NCBI GenBank assembly: GCA_037442365.1
Contig: JBBIQK010000007.1
Coordinates: 5,589 to 69,588 of the forward strand
Direction: 5' to 3'
DNA: 64,000 bases
Origin: GBS-DC sp037442365
GTDB taxonomy: Bacteria > Armatimonadota > Fimbriimonadia > Fimbriimonadales > GBS-DC
Below, one piece after another: positions 34,101 to 42,006 of this stretch. Both the position numbers and the translations under genes were made by a program. Under the pieces are notes generated by a model. It saw only the letters and a program-made list of their open reading frames with translations, was not told the origin of the DNA and made no database searches. Positions within the stretch are counted from its first letter, which is position 1, and every line of letters begins with the position of its first letter.

Positions 34101-35513
34101 TTAGTTGCAGGTCTCGTCGCCGTCCTCGCCCTGTGCGCCGAAGTTGAACAGCACAATCAGCAGGTCGGCGTCGTCCACCGTGCCGTCCTGATTCAGGTCA
34201 GCGACGGCAACCGCAGGGTCCTGACTGACATCGCCGCCGAAGGCAAAGAGGATTTCCAGCAGGTCGGCGTCATCCACCACCTGATCGGCGTTCGCGTCGC
34301 CGTTGGGCAGGCTAATCGCGCCCAGATCGACCGTGCCGCTGACATTCACATTCGGGATGCGCACGCCCAGCCAGTGGCGGTCGGGGGAAAGAGCAACATC
34401 CACCACATTCAGGTCGGTCGGGCAGTTAATGAACAGGGTAATGCCGCTGTAGATGGGGCGCACCACCACATCGTATGTGCCCGCGGCAATCTCCGGGGTG
34501 TCGATGGTGAAGGAGCCTGTCGTCGCGGTAGGCATGCTGAATCGCGCCACACGCTGCTTCGTGCCCGGCAGGTAGAAGACGACCTCCACATTGGCGCCCG
34601 GCGCAGTGCCGCTCAGGTCTGCAAACGACGCCGTGCCCGTCACCTTGCCCGGCTGCGCCTGCGAGTTGCGGAAGCCCAGCACGCCGTTGTAAAGCGCGGG
34701 ACCGTGATAATCCTTCCACTCCGTGCCCGTGTTCCAGGGCGCCGTGCCTGCGAAGGGGTCGTTCGCGCGGAACTCCAGCAGCGGGTTCAAAATGCGCCCC
34801 ACAGGGAATCCCGTGATGTTATTGTAGCGGAACCGCTGCCACGAAGCAGGCGCCAGCACGCCGCCAGAACTCGCAGAACCCAGCCCACGCGGGGAGTAGT
34901 AGAGCTTCGGACCGCCCGGCGCGCCCATCGCCAGCGCCGTGTACGAGTCGAACGGACCTGCCGCTGCGATGTCCTCGTCGGCGACGATAATCGCGTAGTA
35001 AAGCCCCGAGCCCAGCGTGATGCTCTGGTTCAGCGGGGTCGTGCGCAGATAGGTGAAGGTCGTGGAGCCGCCGTAGTAGGTAAGAATCTGCACATCGCCC
35101 GTCAGGGGCGGGTCGCCCGGATAGCCGCCAAAGTTGCCGAAATAGAGGATATTGCCCAGATTAGGCTCCGGGCGACCATCCGCGCCCGTTTGCGAGCCAG
35201 TAATCCAGATGTACAGGTTCGGGAAGCCTGTGGTCAAGCCGGGCATGTAGACAATCGAGTCGAAGGTCATCGGCGCGCAAATCTCGAACGGGAGCGCCGT
35301 CCAGCGTGCGGGTAGACTACTGCCGGTCAAATCGCCCGAGATGAAGAACAGGTAATTGGCGGTCAGTGTAGGAGCGCTACAATCACCGCCGACGGTGAAC
35401 CAGGCGTTCGCAGGGCTGCCTGCGAAGTAGACGAACGGGTCCTGCGCGACCGCGGGTCGCGTCGCAAACGCCACGCACATCAAAGCCCCAACTGCATATC
35501 GGTAGTATCGCAT
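34101..35513 (-). CDS. Secreted protein with C-terminal dockerin-like calcium module
   Basis: A 470-residue exported protein: signal peptide (YAVGALMCVAFATRPAVAQ), a beta-rich body with no recognised catalytic residues, a carboxypeptidase-regulatory-like segment (GTYDVVVRPIYSGI), and a C-terminal pair of EF-hand-like repeats (GDANADQVVDDADLLEILFAFG and DLNQDGTVDDADLLIVLFNFG). The repeats are dockerin type I-like and should bind calcium; the partner cohesin is not in this window. AAAGGAGG precedes the ATG. A protein with the same C-terminus is encoded at 60698-61612. Confidence 0.8.
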   Translation of the reverse strand: MRYYRYAVGALMCVAFATRPAVAQDPFVYFAGSPANAWFTVGGDCSAPTLTANYLFFISGDLTGSSLPARWTALPFEICAPMTFDSIVYMPGLTTGFPNLYIWITGSQTGADGRPEPNLGNILYFGNFGGYPGDPPLTGDVQILTYYGGSTTFTYLRTTPLNQSITLGSGLYYAIIVADEDIAAAGPFDSYTALAMGAPGGPKLYYSPRGLGSASSGGVLAPASWQRFRYNNITGFPVGRILNPLLEFRANDPFAGTAPWNTGTEWKDYHGPALYNGVLGFRNSQAQPGKVTGTASFADLSGTAPGANVEVVFYLPGTKQRVARFSMPTATTGSFTIDTPEIAAGTYDVVVRPIYSGITLFINCPTDLNVVDVALSPDRHWLGVRIPNVNVSGTVDLGAISLPNGDANADQVVDDADLLEILFAFGGDVSQDPAVAVADLNQDGTVDDADLLIVLFNFGAQGEDGDETCN

Positions 35514-35590
35514 AGGAACCTCCTTTACAACCCTAATTATACCATGCTTTTGTGCCGTTTCCTGCCGCGCGCGTTCGGTGGGCGCGGTAT

Positions 35591-35751
35591 TTAAGTGCCT
35601 TTGCAATGAATTTTCAGCGACTCGCCTGTCCGCGCATGCGCGTAATTTGGAGTGCTGAAGCGGGAGCTTCAGCCTCGCGGAAGCTCCGCTTCCGCACTCC
35701 ATAAAGGCGATGCTGTACGCGCATGTCGCAATTCTCGCGCAAAGACACTTA
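35591..35751. mobile_element. MITE-like element, second family (TTAAGTG ends)
   Basis: The left end TTAAGTGCCTTTGC and the right end (minus strand CTAAGTGTCTTTGC) are inverted copies. A 52-bp palindrome lies in the centre. The right end provides the TAA stop of the zinc-ribbon gene (35751-35749). The left half continues to match the copy at 63768 onward through GCGCGTAATTTGGAGTGC. No coding capacity. Confidence 0.55.
35649..35700 (+). repeat. 52-bp double-hairpin palindromic repeat
   Basis: GGAGT, hairpin GCTGAAGC-GGGA-GCTTCAGC, CTC, hairpin GCGGAAGC-TCC-GCTTCCGC, ACTCC. It lies at the centre of the element 35591-35751. Confidence 0.82.
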
Positions 35752-36804
35752 GAGCGGTTTCGGCGCGGTTTCGGGCGCAATCGCCGTTTCGCTGGCGGCG
35801 CGGTGGCGCTCGATGCGCGCAATCAGCCCCCAGTCGGTGCGGAGCCAGTAGTCGCCGTAGGGCACGGCAAACGCAGGCAGGCGCGCCTCGCGCATGCGAC
35901 TCTGTGCGGCATGCGCCGCCCCTGCCGCGTCTGGCTCCAGCGAGTGGTCGCTCTCCACACGACTGCCGTCGGGATTGTGCGATTCGGGACGCAACGACAG
36001 CTCGATGCTCGGTTCAGGCAGGCGCACCTCGCGCAGGGCGTAGGCGCGCAGCGTGCGCGTCTGCAAATCGAGCGCGAGGAACGGTCGCTCCGCGCTCGGC
36101 TCGTAGCCCTGCTCAATCACCACCTGCCCGCCCTGCAGCCAGTGCGGAAGCGCGAACGCCGCCAGCTCGGTCAGCACAAAGCGCGGGTGATACTGCGCGC
36201 CTACCAGCGCGACGCGCCAGCGCTTGTCTGCGTCCAGCCGACTGCGCAGACGCAGTTCGTAGACCTGATCGGGGATGAGGAACGCCAGCATCTGCAGCCC
36301 CGCGTGCATGACGATGTGCGCCAGCGCGCCCAGCGTCTCCAGAATCTGTTGCCCGCGCACGGGTTCAGGCGGCAAACACTCCTGCCACGTCATGCGCTCC
36401 AGATAGACCCTGCCGCCGCGCCGCTGGTACAGATACGCCTCGGCGGGCGTCAGCACCAGCGCGACATGCGCCGCGCGCCAGGTCAGCCACAGGTGATAGC
36501 CCATCACCAGCAGCGCCACTGCGACCAGCGCGCCCAGCCCCACCTGCGCCCAGCCCGGCAGGTCGCCCAGACGATGCAACCGCTCCGACTCCTGCCAGAA
36601 CAGCCAGCCCAAGAACGGCAAGGCAATCAACAGGCGCCAGCCGAGATTGCGCAGCAGTTGCCGCCCACTCAGCGGACCCATGCGCGCGCCAACGCCCTCG
36701 AACGGGTCGTTTTTGCACCGCGCGCATTGCTCCTGCAACGGGTCGCACCCCGCCCCACACACCGCGCAGCCGACCTGCGCCACGACATACCCTGCGCCGT
36801 TCAC
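35749..36804 (-). CDS. Zinc-ribbon membrane protein of unknown function
   Basis: A 351-residue protein from a GTG start. An N-terminal zinc ribbon has two Cys pairs (GCAVCG and CARCK), then two membrane spans close together (LLRNLGWRLLIALPFLGWLFW and GLGALVAVALLVMGYHLWL). About 230 cytosolic residues follow with a beta-rich segment (VALVLTPAEAYLYQRRGGRVYLERMTWQECL) resembling a PH-like domain. I do not recognise the family. TACACT ends 8 bases before the GTG. A longer frame runs upstream over sucC on the other strand and is rejected. Confidence 0.7.
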   Translation of the reverse strand: MNGAGYVVAQVGCAVCGAGCDPLQEQCARCKNDPFEGVGARMGPLSGRQLLRNLGWRLLIALPFLGWLFWQESERLHRLGDLPGWAQVGLGALVAVALLVMGYHLWLTWRAAHVALVLTPAEAYLYQRRGGRVYLERMTWQECLPPEPVRGQQILETLGALAHIVMHAGLQMLAFLIPDQVYELRLRSRLDADKRWRVALVGAQYHPRFVLTELAAFALPHWLQGGQVVIEQGYEPSAERPFLALDLQTRTLRAYALREVRLPEPSIELSLRPESHNPDGSRVESDHSLEPDAAGAAHAAQSRMREARLPAFAVPYGDYWLRTDWGLIARIERHRAASETAIAPETAPKPL

Positions 36805-36811
36805 CGCCCGA

Positions 36812-36837
36812 AAGTGTACCCCGCGCGGGGTATACTT
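36812..36837. promoter_or_regulatory. Symmetrical divergent promoter for sucC and the zinc-ribbon gene
   Basis: A 26-bp near-perfect palindrome centred on CCCCGCGCGGGG. Its right half gives TATACT (36831-36836) for sucC. Its left half, read on the minus strand, gives TACACT (36818-36813) for the zinc-ribbon gene. The two -10 boxes point outward from one shared centre. Confidence 0.55.
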
Positions 36838-36858
36838 GTAGCCCGACAGGAGCCGACG

Positions 36859-38013
36859 ATGAAACTGCACGAGTACCAGGCGAAACAGATTCTGAGCGAT
36901 TTTGGCGTTCCGACGCCGCAAGGAGAGGTTGCCAGCACGCCCGCAGGGGCAAAAGCCGTCGCCGAGCGATTGGGCAAGCCTGTCGTGGTCAAAGCGCAGG
37001 TGCTGATGGGCGGACGCGGCAAAGCGGGCGGCATCAAGCTCGCCAGAACCCCCGACGAGGCGTTTCAAGCCGCTCAGGACATCCTCGGCAAGCGGCTCTT
37101 CTCGCCCCAGAACCCGCAGGGACTGGTCGCCGAGATGGTGCTGGTCGAGGAGGCGATTGAAATTGCGCGCGAATACTATATCGGAATCACCATCGACCGT
37201 GCGCTTCAGCGCAATGTGCTGATGGTGAGCATGCAGGGCGGGATGGACATCGAGGAGGTCGCGGCGCAGAACCCTGAAGCCATCGCGACCGTCGCGATTG
37301 ACCCGCTGCTGGGGCTGACCGACTACGCGGCGCGCGAGGCGCTGTATGGCGCGGGCATCCCGCAGGAGCAAATCCGCCCGATGAGCGCGTTGCTGCAGGG
37401 GCTGTACCGCGCCTACATCGCCGTCGACGGCAACCTCGCGGAGATTAACCCCTGCGCGGTGCTTGCCGACGGGCGCATCATCGCCGCCGACGCGAAAATC
37501 ACCCTCGACGAGAACGCGCTGTTTCGGCAGAAGCGGCTGGCGGAGCTGCACGATGAGAGCCTCGAAGACCCCATCGAGGCGGAGGCGAGCCGTCGCGGGA
37601 TTGCCTATGTGCGGCTGGGCGGCGACATCGGCGTGATTGGCAACGGCGCGGGGCTGGTGATGTGTACCGTCGACGAGGTGGCGCGTGCGGGCGGACGCGC
37701 GGCGAACTTTCTGGATATCGGCGGCGGCGCGAAAGCCGACCGCGTGCGTCAAGCCGTTGAACTCGTGCTGATGGACCCGAATGTGAAGGGGCTGCTGTTC
37801 AACATCTTCGGCGGCATCACGCGCGGGGACGAGGTGGCGCGCGGGATGCTGGAAGCGTTCGAGACGCTGGAAGTGAACATTCCCGTCGTGGTGCGTCTGG
37901 CGGGCACGCACGCCGAAGAGGGGCGCGCGCTGCTGCAGGGCACGCCGCTCATCCCCGCCGAAACCATGCAGGAGGCGGCGCGCCTGATTGTCGAACGCGC
38001 GCGTGGGGTATAA
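36859..38013 (+). CDS. sucC: Succinyl-CoA synthetase, beta (ADP/GDP-forming) subunit
   Basis: A 384-residue ATP-grasp enzyme subunit of the TCA cycle. MKLHEYQAKQILSDFGVP opens the protein. VVVKAQVLMGGRGKAGGI, AEINPCAVLADG and DIGGGAKADRVRQA are family signatures, and NIFGGITRGDEVARG marks the phosphate-binding C-domain. The length is normal. The partner subunit gene sucD is not beside it: rnc follows 8 bases later. The 22-base leader holds a GACAGGAG ribosome site. Confidence 0.94.
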   Translation: MKLHEYQAKQILSDFGVPTPQGEVASTPAGAKAVAERLGKPVVVKAQVLMGGRGKAGGIKLARTPDEAFQAAQDILGKRLFSPQNPQGLVAEMVLVEEAIEIAREYYIGITIDRALQRNVLMVSMQGGMDIEEVAAQNPEAIATVAIDPLLGLTDYAAREALYGAGIPQEQIRPMSALLQGLYRAYIAVDGNLAEINPCAVLADGRIIAADAKITLDENALFRQKRLAELHDESLEDPIEAEASRRGIAYVRLGGDIGVIGNGAGLVMCTVDEVARAGGRAANFLDIGGGAKADRVRQAVELVLMDPNVKGLLFNIFGGITRGDEVARGMLEAFETLEVNIPVVVRLAGTHAEEGRALLQGTPLIPAETMQEAARLIVERARGV

Positions 38014-38014
38014 T
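38009..38014 (+). promoter_or_regulatory. -10 box TATAAT overlapping the sucC stop codon
   Basis: TATAAT at 38009-38014 contains the TAA stop of sucC (38011-38013) and ends 7 bases before the GTG of rnc, so rnc likely has its own leaderless transcript. Confidence 0.5.
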
Positions 38015-38021
38015 CCGAGCC

Positions 38022-38735
38022 GTGCGCTTCTGGCGACCGCGCAGTGCAGGCGCACGCCTGCCGATACGGAATAAGCATCTGGCGGCGCAAGCCCTCACCC
38101 ATCGCTCACATACCGAAGGCGAACTACTCGCCAGCAACGAACGGCTGGAACTGCTGGGCGATGCGGTGCTGGGCTTGATTGTCGCCGAGTACCTGTACCA
38201 GCACTATCCGCACTGGGATCAGGGACAACTCTCCAAAGCGCGGGCAAGCATCGTGCGGGCGAGCGTGTTGTGCGAGGCTGCCCGACGCGCAGGCTTGCCC
38301 CAGATGTTGCGGCTCAGCCCTGCGGAAGAGGCGTCGGGCGGGCGCGAACGCCCCTCCATCCTCAGCGACGCCTTCGAAGCCGTGCTGGGCGCCATCTATC
38401 TCGATTCAGGCTACCGCACCGCGCGCAACTACGCCCTGCGCCACCTCAAGCCCGAACTGGACGCCCTGCACGCGGGCGAGATGCCCGTACAGGACTTCAA
38501 ATCGCAACTGCAGGAGCGCACCCAGGCATGGTGGCGCATCACCCCGACCTACGAGGTGATCGACGAGTCGGGCACGCCGCACAACAAAACCTTCGTCGTG
38601 CAGGTCAAACTGCGCGACATCGTGGCAGGGCAGGGCGTCGGCTCCAGCAAGAAACAGGCGGAGCAGAACGCCGCCGCCCAGGCGATGCAGTTCACTGAAC
38701 ACAACAGGAGGCGTTTAGATGAAACCTTCAGCTGA
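38022..38735 (+). CDS. rnc: Ribonuclease III
   Basis: A 237-residue double-strand RNA endonuclease. The catalytic signature NERLELLGDAVLGL, the second acidic site in DAFEAVLGAIYLD, and a C-terminal dsRNA-binding domain (DFKSQLQERTQAWW ... GVGSSKKQAEQNAAAQAM) are complete. It processes rRNA and mRNA. GTG is the start. The 3' end overlaps mtnP by 17 bases. Confidence 0.94.
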   Translation: MRFWRPRSAGARLPIRNKHLAAQALTHRSHTEGELLASNERLELLGDAVLGLIVAEYLYQHYPHWDQGQLSKARASIVRASVLCEAARRAGLPQMLRLSPAEEASGGRERPSILSDAFEAVLGAIYLDSGYRTARNYALRHLKPELDALHAGEMPVQDFKSQLQERTQAWWRITPTYEVIDESGTPHNKTFVVQVKLRDIVAGQGVGSSKKQAEQNAAAQAMQFTEHNRRRLDETFS

Positions 38736-39525
38736 GATTGGCGTTTTCGGAGGCTCTGGCTTTTACTCGTTTCTGGACAAAGTGGAGGAAGTGAAGATCG
38801 ACACGCCCTACGGCGCGCCCAGCGACACGGTCTCCATCGGCGAGGTCAACGGGCGGCGCGTGGCGTTCCTCCCTCGACACGGACGCAAGCACACCATCCC
38901 CCCGCACAAAATCAACTACCGCGCGAATCTGTGGGCGATGAAGGAGCTGGGTGTGCAGGCGGTCATCAGCCCCTGCGCCGCGGGCAGTCTGCAGCGGCAT
39001 GTCAAACCCGGCGACTTCGTGGTGGCAGACCAGTATGTGGACCGCACGCACGGACGCGCCGACACCTTCTACGAGGGTCCGACGGTACACCATGTCTCGC
39101 CCGCCGACCCCTACTGCCCCGTGCTGCGCCAGATTGCGATTGAGGAGATCCGCGCGCACGGCATCCCCGTCCACGAGCGCGGCACAATCGTGGTCATCAA
39201 CGGTCCCCGCTTCTCCACCAAAGCCGAGAGCCGATGGTTCACCTCGATGGGCTGGGAAGTGATTAACATGACGCAGTACCCCGAAGCGTACCTCGCGCTG
39301 GAGCTGGCGATTCCGGTGGTGAACATCTCGCTGATTACCGACTACGACAGTGGGCTGGTGGCGGAGGGCGAGGTGAAGCCCGTCACGGCGGAAGAGGTGA
39401 TGCATGTGTTCCACCAGAACGCCGAGCGCATCCGCAAGGTGATTTTCGGGATGATTGCGAAAATCCCGCCGAACTTTGAAAGCCCCATCCGCCATGCGCT
39501 GGACTACGCGAAGGTGACGGTGTAG
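38719..39525 (+). CDS. mtnP: S-methyl-5'-thioadenosine phosphorylase
   Basis: A 268-residue class II nucleoside phosphorylase. The phosphate-site GGSGFY, RHGRKHTIPPHKINYRAN, GPRFSTKAESRWF and the substrate-selective NMTQYPEAYLALEL match MTA phosphorylases rather than purine nucleoside phosphorylase. It cleaves methylthioadenosine to adenine and methylthioribose-1-phosphate in methionine salvage. The start overlaps the end of rnc, with CAGGAGG upstream, so the two are cotranslated. Confidence 0.92.
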   Translation: MKPSAEIGVFGGSGFYSFLDKVEEVKIDTPYGAPSDTVSIGEVNGRRVAFLPRHGRKHTIPPHKINYRANLWAMKELGVQAVISPCAAGSLQRHVKPGDFVVADQYVDRTHGRADTFYEGPTVHHVSPADPYCPVLRQIAIEEIRAHGIPVHERGTIVVINGPRFSTKAESRWFTSMGWEVINMTQYPEAYLALELAIPVVNISLITDYDSGLVAEGEVKPVTAEEVMHVFHQNAERIRKVIFGMIAKIPPNFESPIRHALDYAKVTV

Positions 39526-39541
39526 CGGGGCGGGGCGCAGT

Positions 39542-40492
39542 CTACTCAAAGAGCGACGGCGTCAGAGTGTGCAGCCGCTGGCGTGCAATCTCAGCATATT
39601 CGGGATTAATCTCGATGCCGATGTAGTGGCGTTTCAGCGTGCGCGCGGCGAGCGCGGTTGTCCCGCTGCCGAGAAATGGGTCCAGCACCACCGCGCCTTC
39701 GGGAACGGTGAGTCGGATCAGGTACTCGCACAGCGCCAGCGGCTTGACCGTCTGATGCTGATTGAACGCGCCACGCTCCTCAACGCTCGGCTTGGGGATC
39801 AGGAAATATTTGTCCAGCGTTTCCTCAACGCCCTCCACCAGCAGCACATTTGCAGGAAACATGTTCTGTCCGATACGCACTTCCGTGTTGAACAGCCCTG
39901 TTCCATGGAGGAGCATGTTTTCGAGGAAAGTGCCGTCGCATGGCTTCTGGGCAACGATGATGGGTTCGTAGCACGACTTCACCTGAGGCGTTTTCCAGCC
40001 CCGAAGGCGCTCTTTGAGTTGCTGTCGGGCAGGTTCGTCCAGCGGCATCCGTTCGATGAAGTGCGACACACCCATCGCTTTAGGCTGATTCTGCGTGTAG
40101 AGCCAGAGGAAACAGTCGCGAATGTGAAAGCCCGCGTCCTCCACAGCGCACGCCATGCGATGTAGCAGGCGCGGGCTGGAGAACGAGAAGAAGAAGCCCC
40201 CAGGCTTCAGGATGCGGAACAGCTCCCGCGAGATGTCCAGATACCACTCATACATGCGCCGCCCCTGATTGGGATCGAACTTCATTCCGGGCGGCAGGTG
40301 GAACACAGTCTGGCTTTTGTAGAAGCGTCGAGCCGCGCGCTCAGGCGTCCACTCATTGTCCAGCTTGTCCAGAAAGTAGGGCGGATCGGTCAGCACGAGA
40401 TCGACCGTATCGGAAGGCAACTGGGGCAGCACCTCCAGCGCGTCCGCACAGATGATTCGATCCAGCCATTCACTGATCGCGTTTGCTTGCAC
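39542..40492 (-). CDS. DNA N6-adenine or N4-cytosine methyltransferase, solitary
   Basis: A 316-residue beta-order amino-methyltransferase: catalytic DPPY (VLTDPPYFLDKLDNEW) near residue 37, a long recognition region, then the SAM-binding DPFLGSGTTALAA and IGIEINPEYAEIA. The GTG start at 40492 has GGGAGG 8 bases upstream and avoids an implausible Ser/Thr-rich extension. No endonuclease lies nearby. It overlaps the end of a small Cys-pair protein gene by 23 bases. Confidence 0.86.
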   Translation of the reverse strand: MQANAISEWLDRIICADALEVLPQLPSDTVDLVLTDPPYFLDKLDNEWTPERAARRFYKSQTVFHLPPGMKFDPNQGRRMYEWYLDISRELFRILKPGGFFFSFSSPRLLHRMACAVEDAGFHIRDCFLWLYTQNQPKAMGVSHFIERMPLDEPARQQLKERLRGWKTPQVKSCYEPIIVAQKPCDGTFLENMLLHGTGLFNTEVRIGQNMFPANVLLVEGVEETLDKYFLIPKPSVEERGAFNQHQTVKPLALCEYLIRLTVPEGAVVLDPFLGSGTTALAARTLKRHYIGIEINPEYAEIARQRLHTLTPSLFE

Positions 40493-40700
40493 GACGCCGC
40501 CTCCCTCGCTGCTGACGCTTGCTGAGGTATTCGTAGAGAGATTGTACCTCCTGCTCACTCAGATATCCCTTCTCTATAGAGCGCTGGATGGGCTTGACTG
40601 AAGCCACGCCCACCACGCGCCCTCGCGCATCATAGACCCAGTAGTTCCTGTCCGCGCGATTGCAGAATTGACACTGCGGTATGGTGTTTCCCTCGGTCAG
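40470..40700 (-). CDS. Small CxxC protein, apparently CTG-initiated
   Basis: An unbroken 77-codon frame without any ATG, GTG or TTG near its start. From the CTG at 40700 it reads M-TEGNTIPQCQFCNRAD, then NYWVYDARGRVVGVASVKP, and ends in a basic tail (SKRQQRGRRRRASKRDQ). A stop lies five codons upstream of the CTG. CQFC may bind zinc, and the tail may bind nucleic acid. A TAAAAT box lies upstream and the gene overlaps the methyltransferase start, so the two are probably coupled. It could instead be the remnant of a longer gene. Confidence 0.5.
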   Translation of the reverse strand: MTEGNTIPQCQFCNRADRNYWVYDARGRVVGVASVKPIQRSIEKGYLSEQEVQSLYEYLSKRQQRGRRRRASKRDQ

Positions 40701-40821
40701 GGGAAGCTAAAGAATTTTACCTCTCCCTCACTACAGTTGCGTTGCTCCTGCGCGTAAGGGCAACCTTACGGAGGCAGAGTCTATGGACTATGTTCGCATG
40801 AGTGGTACAACAAGTCCTGCA

Positions 40822-42006
40822 TCACCAATGCGAGCTGTACCCGAACTCTATCGGCGTCCCATGCGGCGGTTGTACGCCCCAGAGCGCGCCTATCGTCGCG
40901 CCGATGTCCGCCAGCGTGCGCCGCACGCCAACCGCTCCCCCGCGCGTAATCCCCGGCGAATACATCAGCAGCGGCAGGTACTCGCGCGAATGATCCGTGC
41001 TGGGCGTGCTCGGGTCGTTGCCATGGTCGGCAGTCAGTATCAGCAGGTCCGTCGGGCGCAGCAGTTGTAGAAGCTCCGCCAGTATCGCATCGAACGCCTC
41101 CAGCGCACGGGCAAAACCTGCAGGGTCGTTCCGATGTCCGTACAGCATATCGAAGTCCTCGAAGTTGGCGAAGATGAAGGCGCAGTCGCCTTCGAGGGCG
41201 CGGCGCAGGGCGTCGTAATGCTCCGGGTTGCTCTGCGTGCGCTCCGCGTGCCGAAAGCCCCGATAGACAAACAGCTCAGGCACAACGCCAATCCCGTAGA
41301 CGCCGATTCCGCGCGCGTGCAGCGCGTCGATGAGGTTGTCGGGCGGCGGCAGCGGGAAGTCGCGCCGATTCTCCGTGCGCCGAAAAGTGTCAGGACTCTC
41401 CCCCACAAACGGGCGGGCAATCACGCGCTGCACATGGTGCGGCGGCTGCAACAACGCACGGGCGATTTCGCACATCCGATAGAGTTCCTCCAGCGGGATG
41501 ACCGCCTCGTGCGCGGCAATCTGAAATACGCTGTCCGCGCTGGTGTAGACAATCGGCTTGCCCGTGCGCAGGTGTTCCTGTCCCAGCTGTTTGATAATCT
41601 CCGTGCCCGACGCGGGGTAGTTGCCCAGCGTCTCGCGCCCAATCTGCGCCTCGAACGCGCGTATCACCTCAGGCGGGAAACCGTTGGGGTAGGTGGGGAA
41701 CGGCGTCTCGGTGTGGACGCCCATCATCTCCCAGTGCCCCGTGACGGAGTCTTTGCCCTTCGAGTGGGGCTGTACCGTGCCGTAGTGCGCCTGGGGCGCG
41801 TCGGCGGGCGGGACGCCGCGCAGGGGCAGAATGTTGCCCAATCCCAGCGATTGCAGGCACGGCAGGTTCAGTCCGCCGACCGCCTCCGCCAGATGCCCCA
41901 GCGTGTTGGGGGTATTCTCGCCCGTGTCGCCGTAGTCCGCCGCGTCGGGCGCCGCGCCCACCCCGCAACCGTCCAGCACAATCAGAATCGCACGCTCCAG
42001 CTTCAT
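40822..42006 (-). CDS. deoB: Phosphopentomutase
   Basis: A 394-residue alkaline-phosphatase-superfamily mutase that interconverts ribose-1- and ribose-5-phosphate in nucleoside breakdown. It has the metal/nucleophile start LIVLDGCGVGAAPDAADYGD, TLGHLAE, KGKDSVTGHWEMMG, and late metal sites in TADHGNDPSTPSTDHSREY. The protein looks complete. Its ATG overlaps the stop of the UvrA fragment upstream (ATGA at 42006-42003). Confidence 0.92.
   Translation of the reverse strand: MKLERAILIVLDGCGVGAAPDAADYGDTGENTPNTLGHLAEAVGGLNLPCLQSLGLGNILPLRGVPPADAPQAHYGTVQPHSKGKDSVTGHWEMMGVHTETPFPTYPNGFPPEVIRAFEAQIGRETLGNYPASGTEIIKQLGQEHLRTGKPIVYTSADSVFQIAAHEAVIPLEELYRMCEIARALLQPPHHVQRVIARPFVGESPDTFRRTENRRDFPLPPPDNLIDALHARGIGVYGIGVVPELFVYRGFRHAERTQSNPEHYDALRRALEGDCAFIFANFEDFDMLYGHRNDPAGFARALEAFDAILAELLQLLRPTDLLILTADHGNDPSTPSTDHSREYLPLLMYSPGITRGGAVGVRRTLADIGATIGALWGVQPPHGTPIEFGYSSHW

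Noticed and set aside
34101..35513. Cellulosome component
   Set aside because: No cohesin, scaffoldin or glycoside hydrolase is present in the window; the dockerin-like repeats alone do not support this.
31450..35700. CRISPR array
   Set aside because: The repeats are far apart, palindromic across their whole length, differ in orientation, and have no spacers or cas genes.
36804..38055. Upstream extension of the zinc-ribbon gene across sucC
   Set aside because: The extension is antisense to sucC; the GTG at 36804 with TACACT upstream is a better start.
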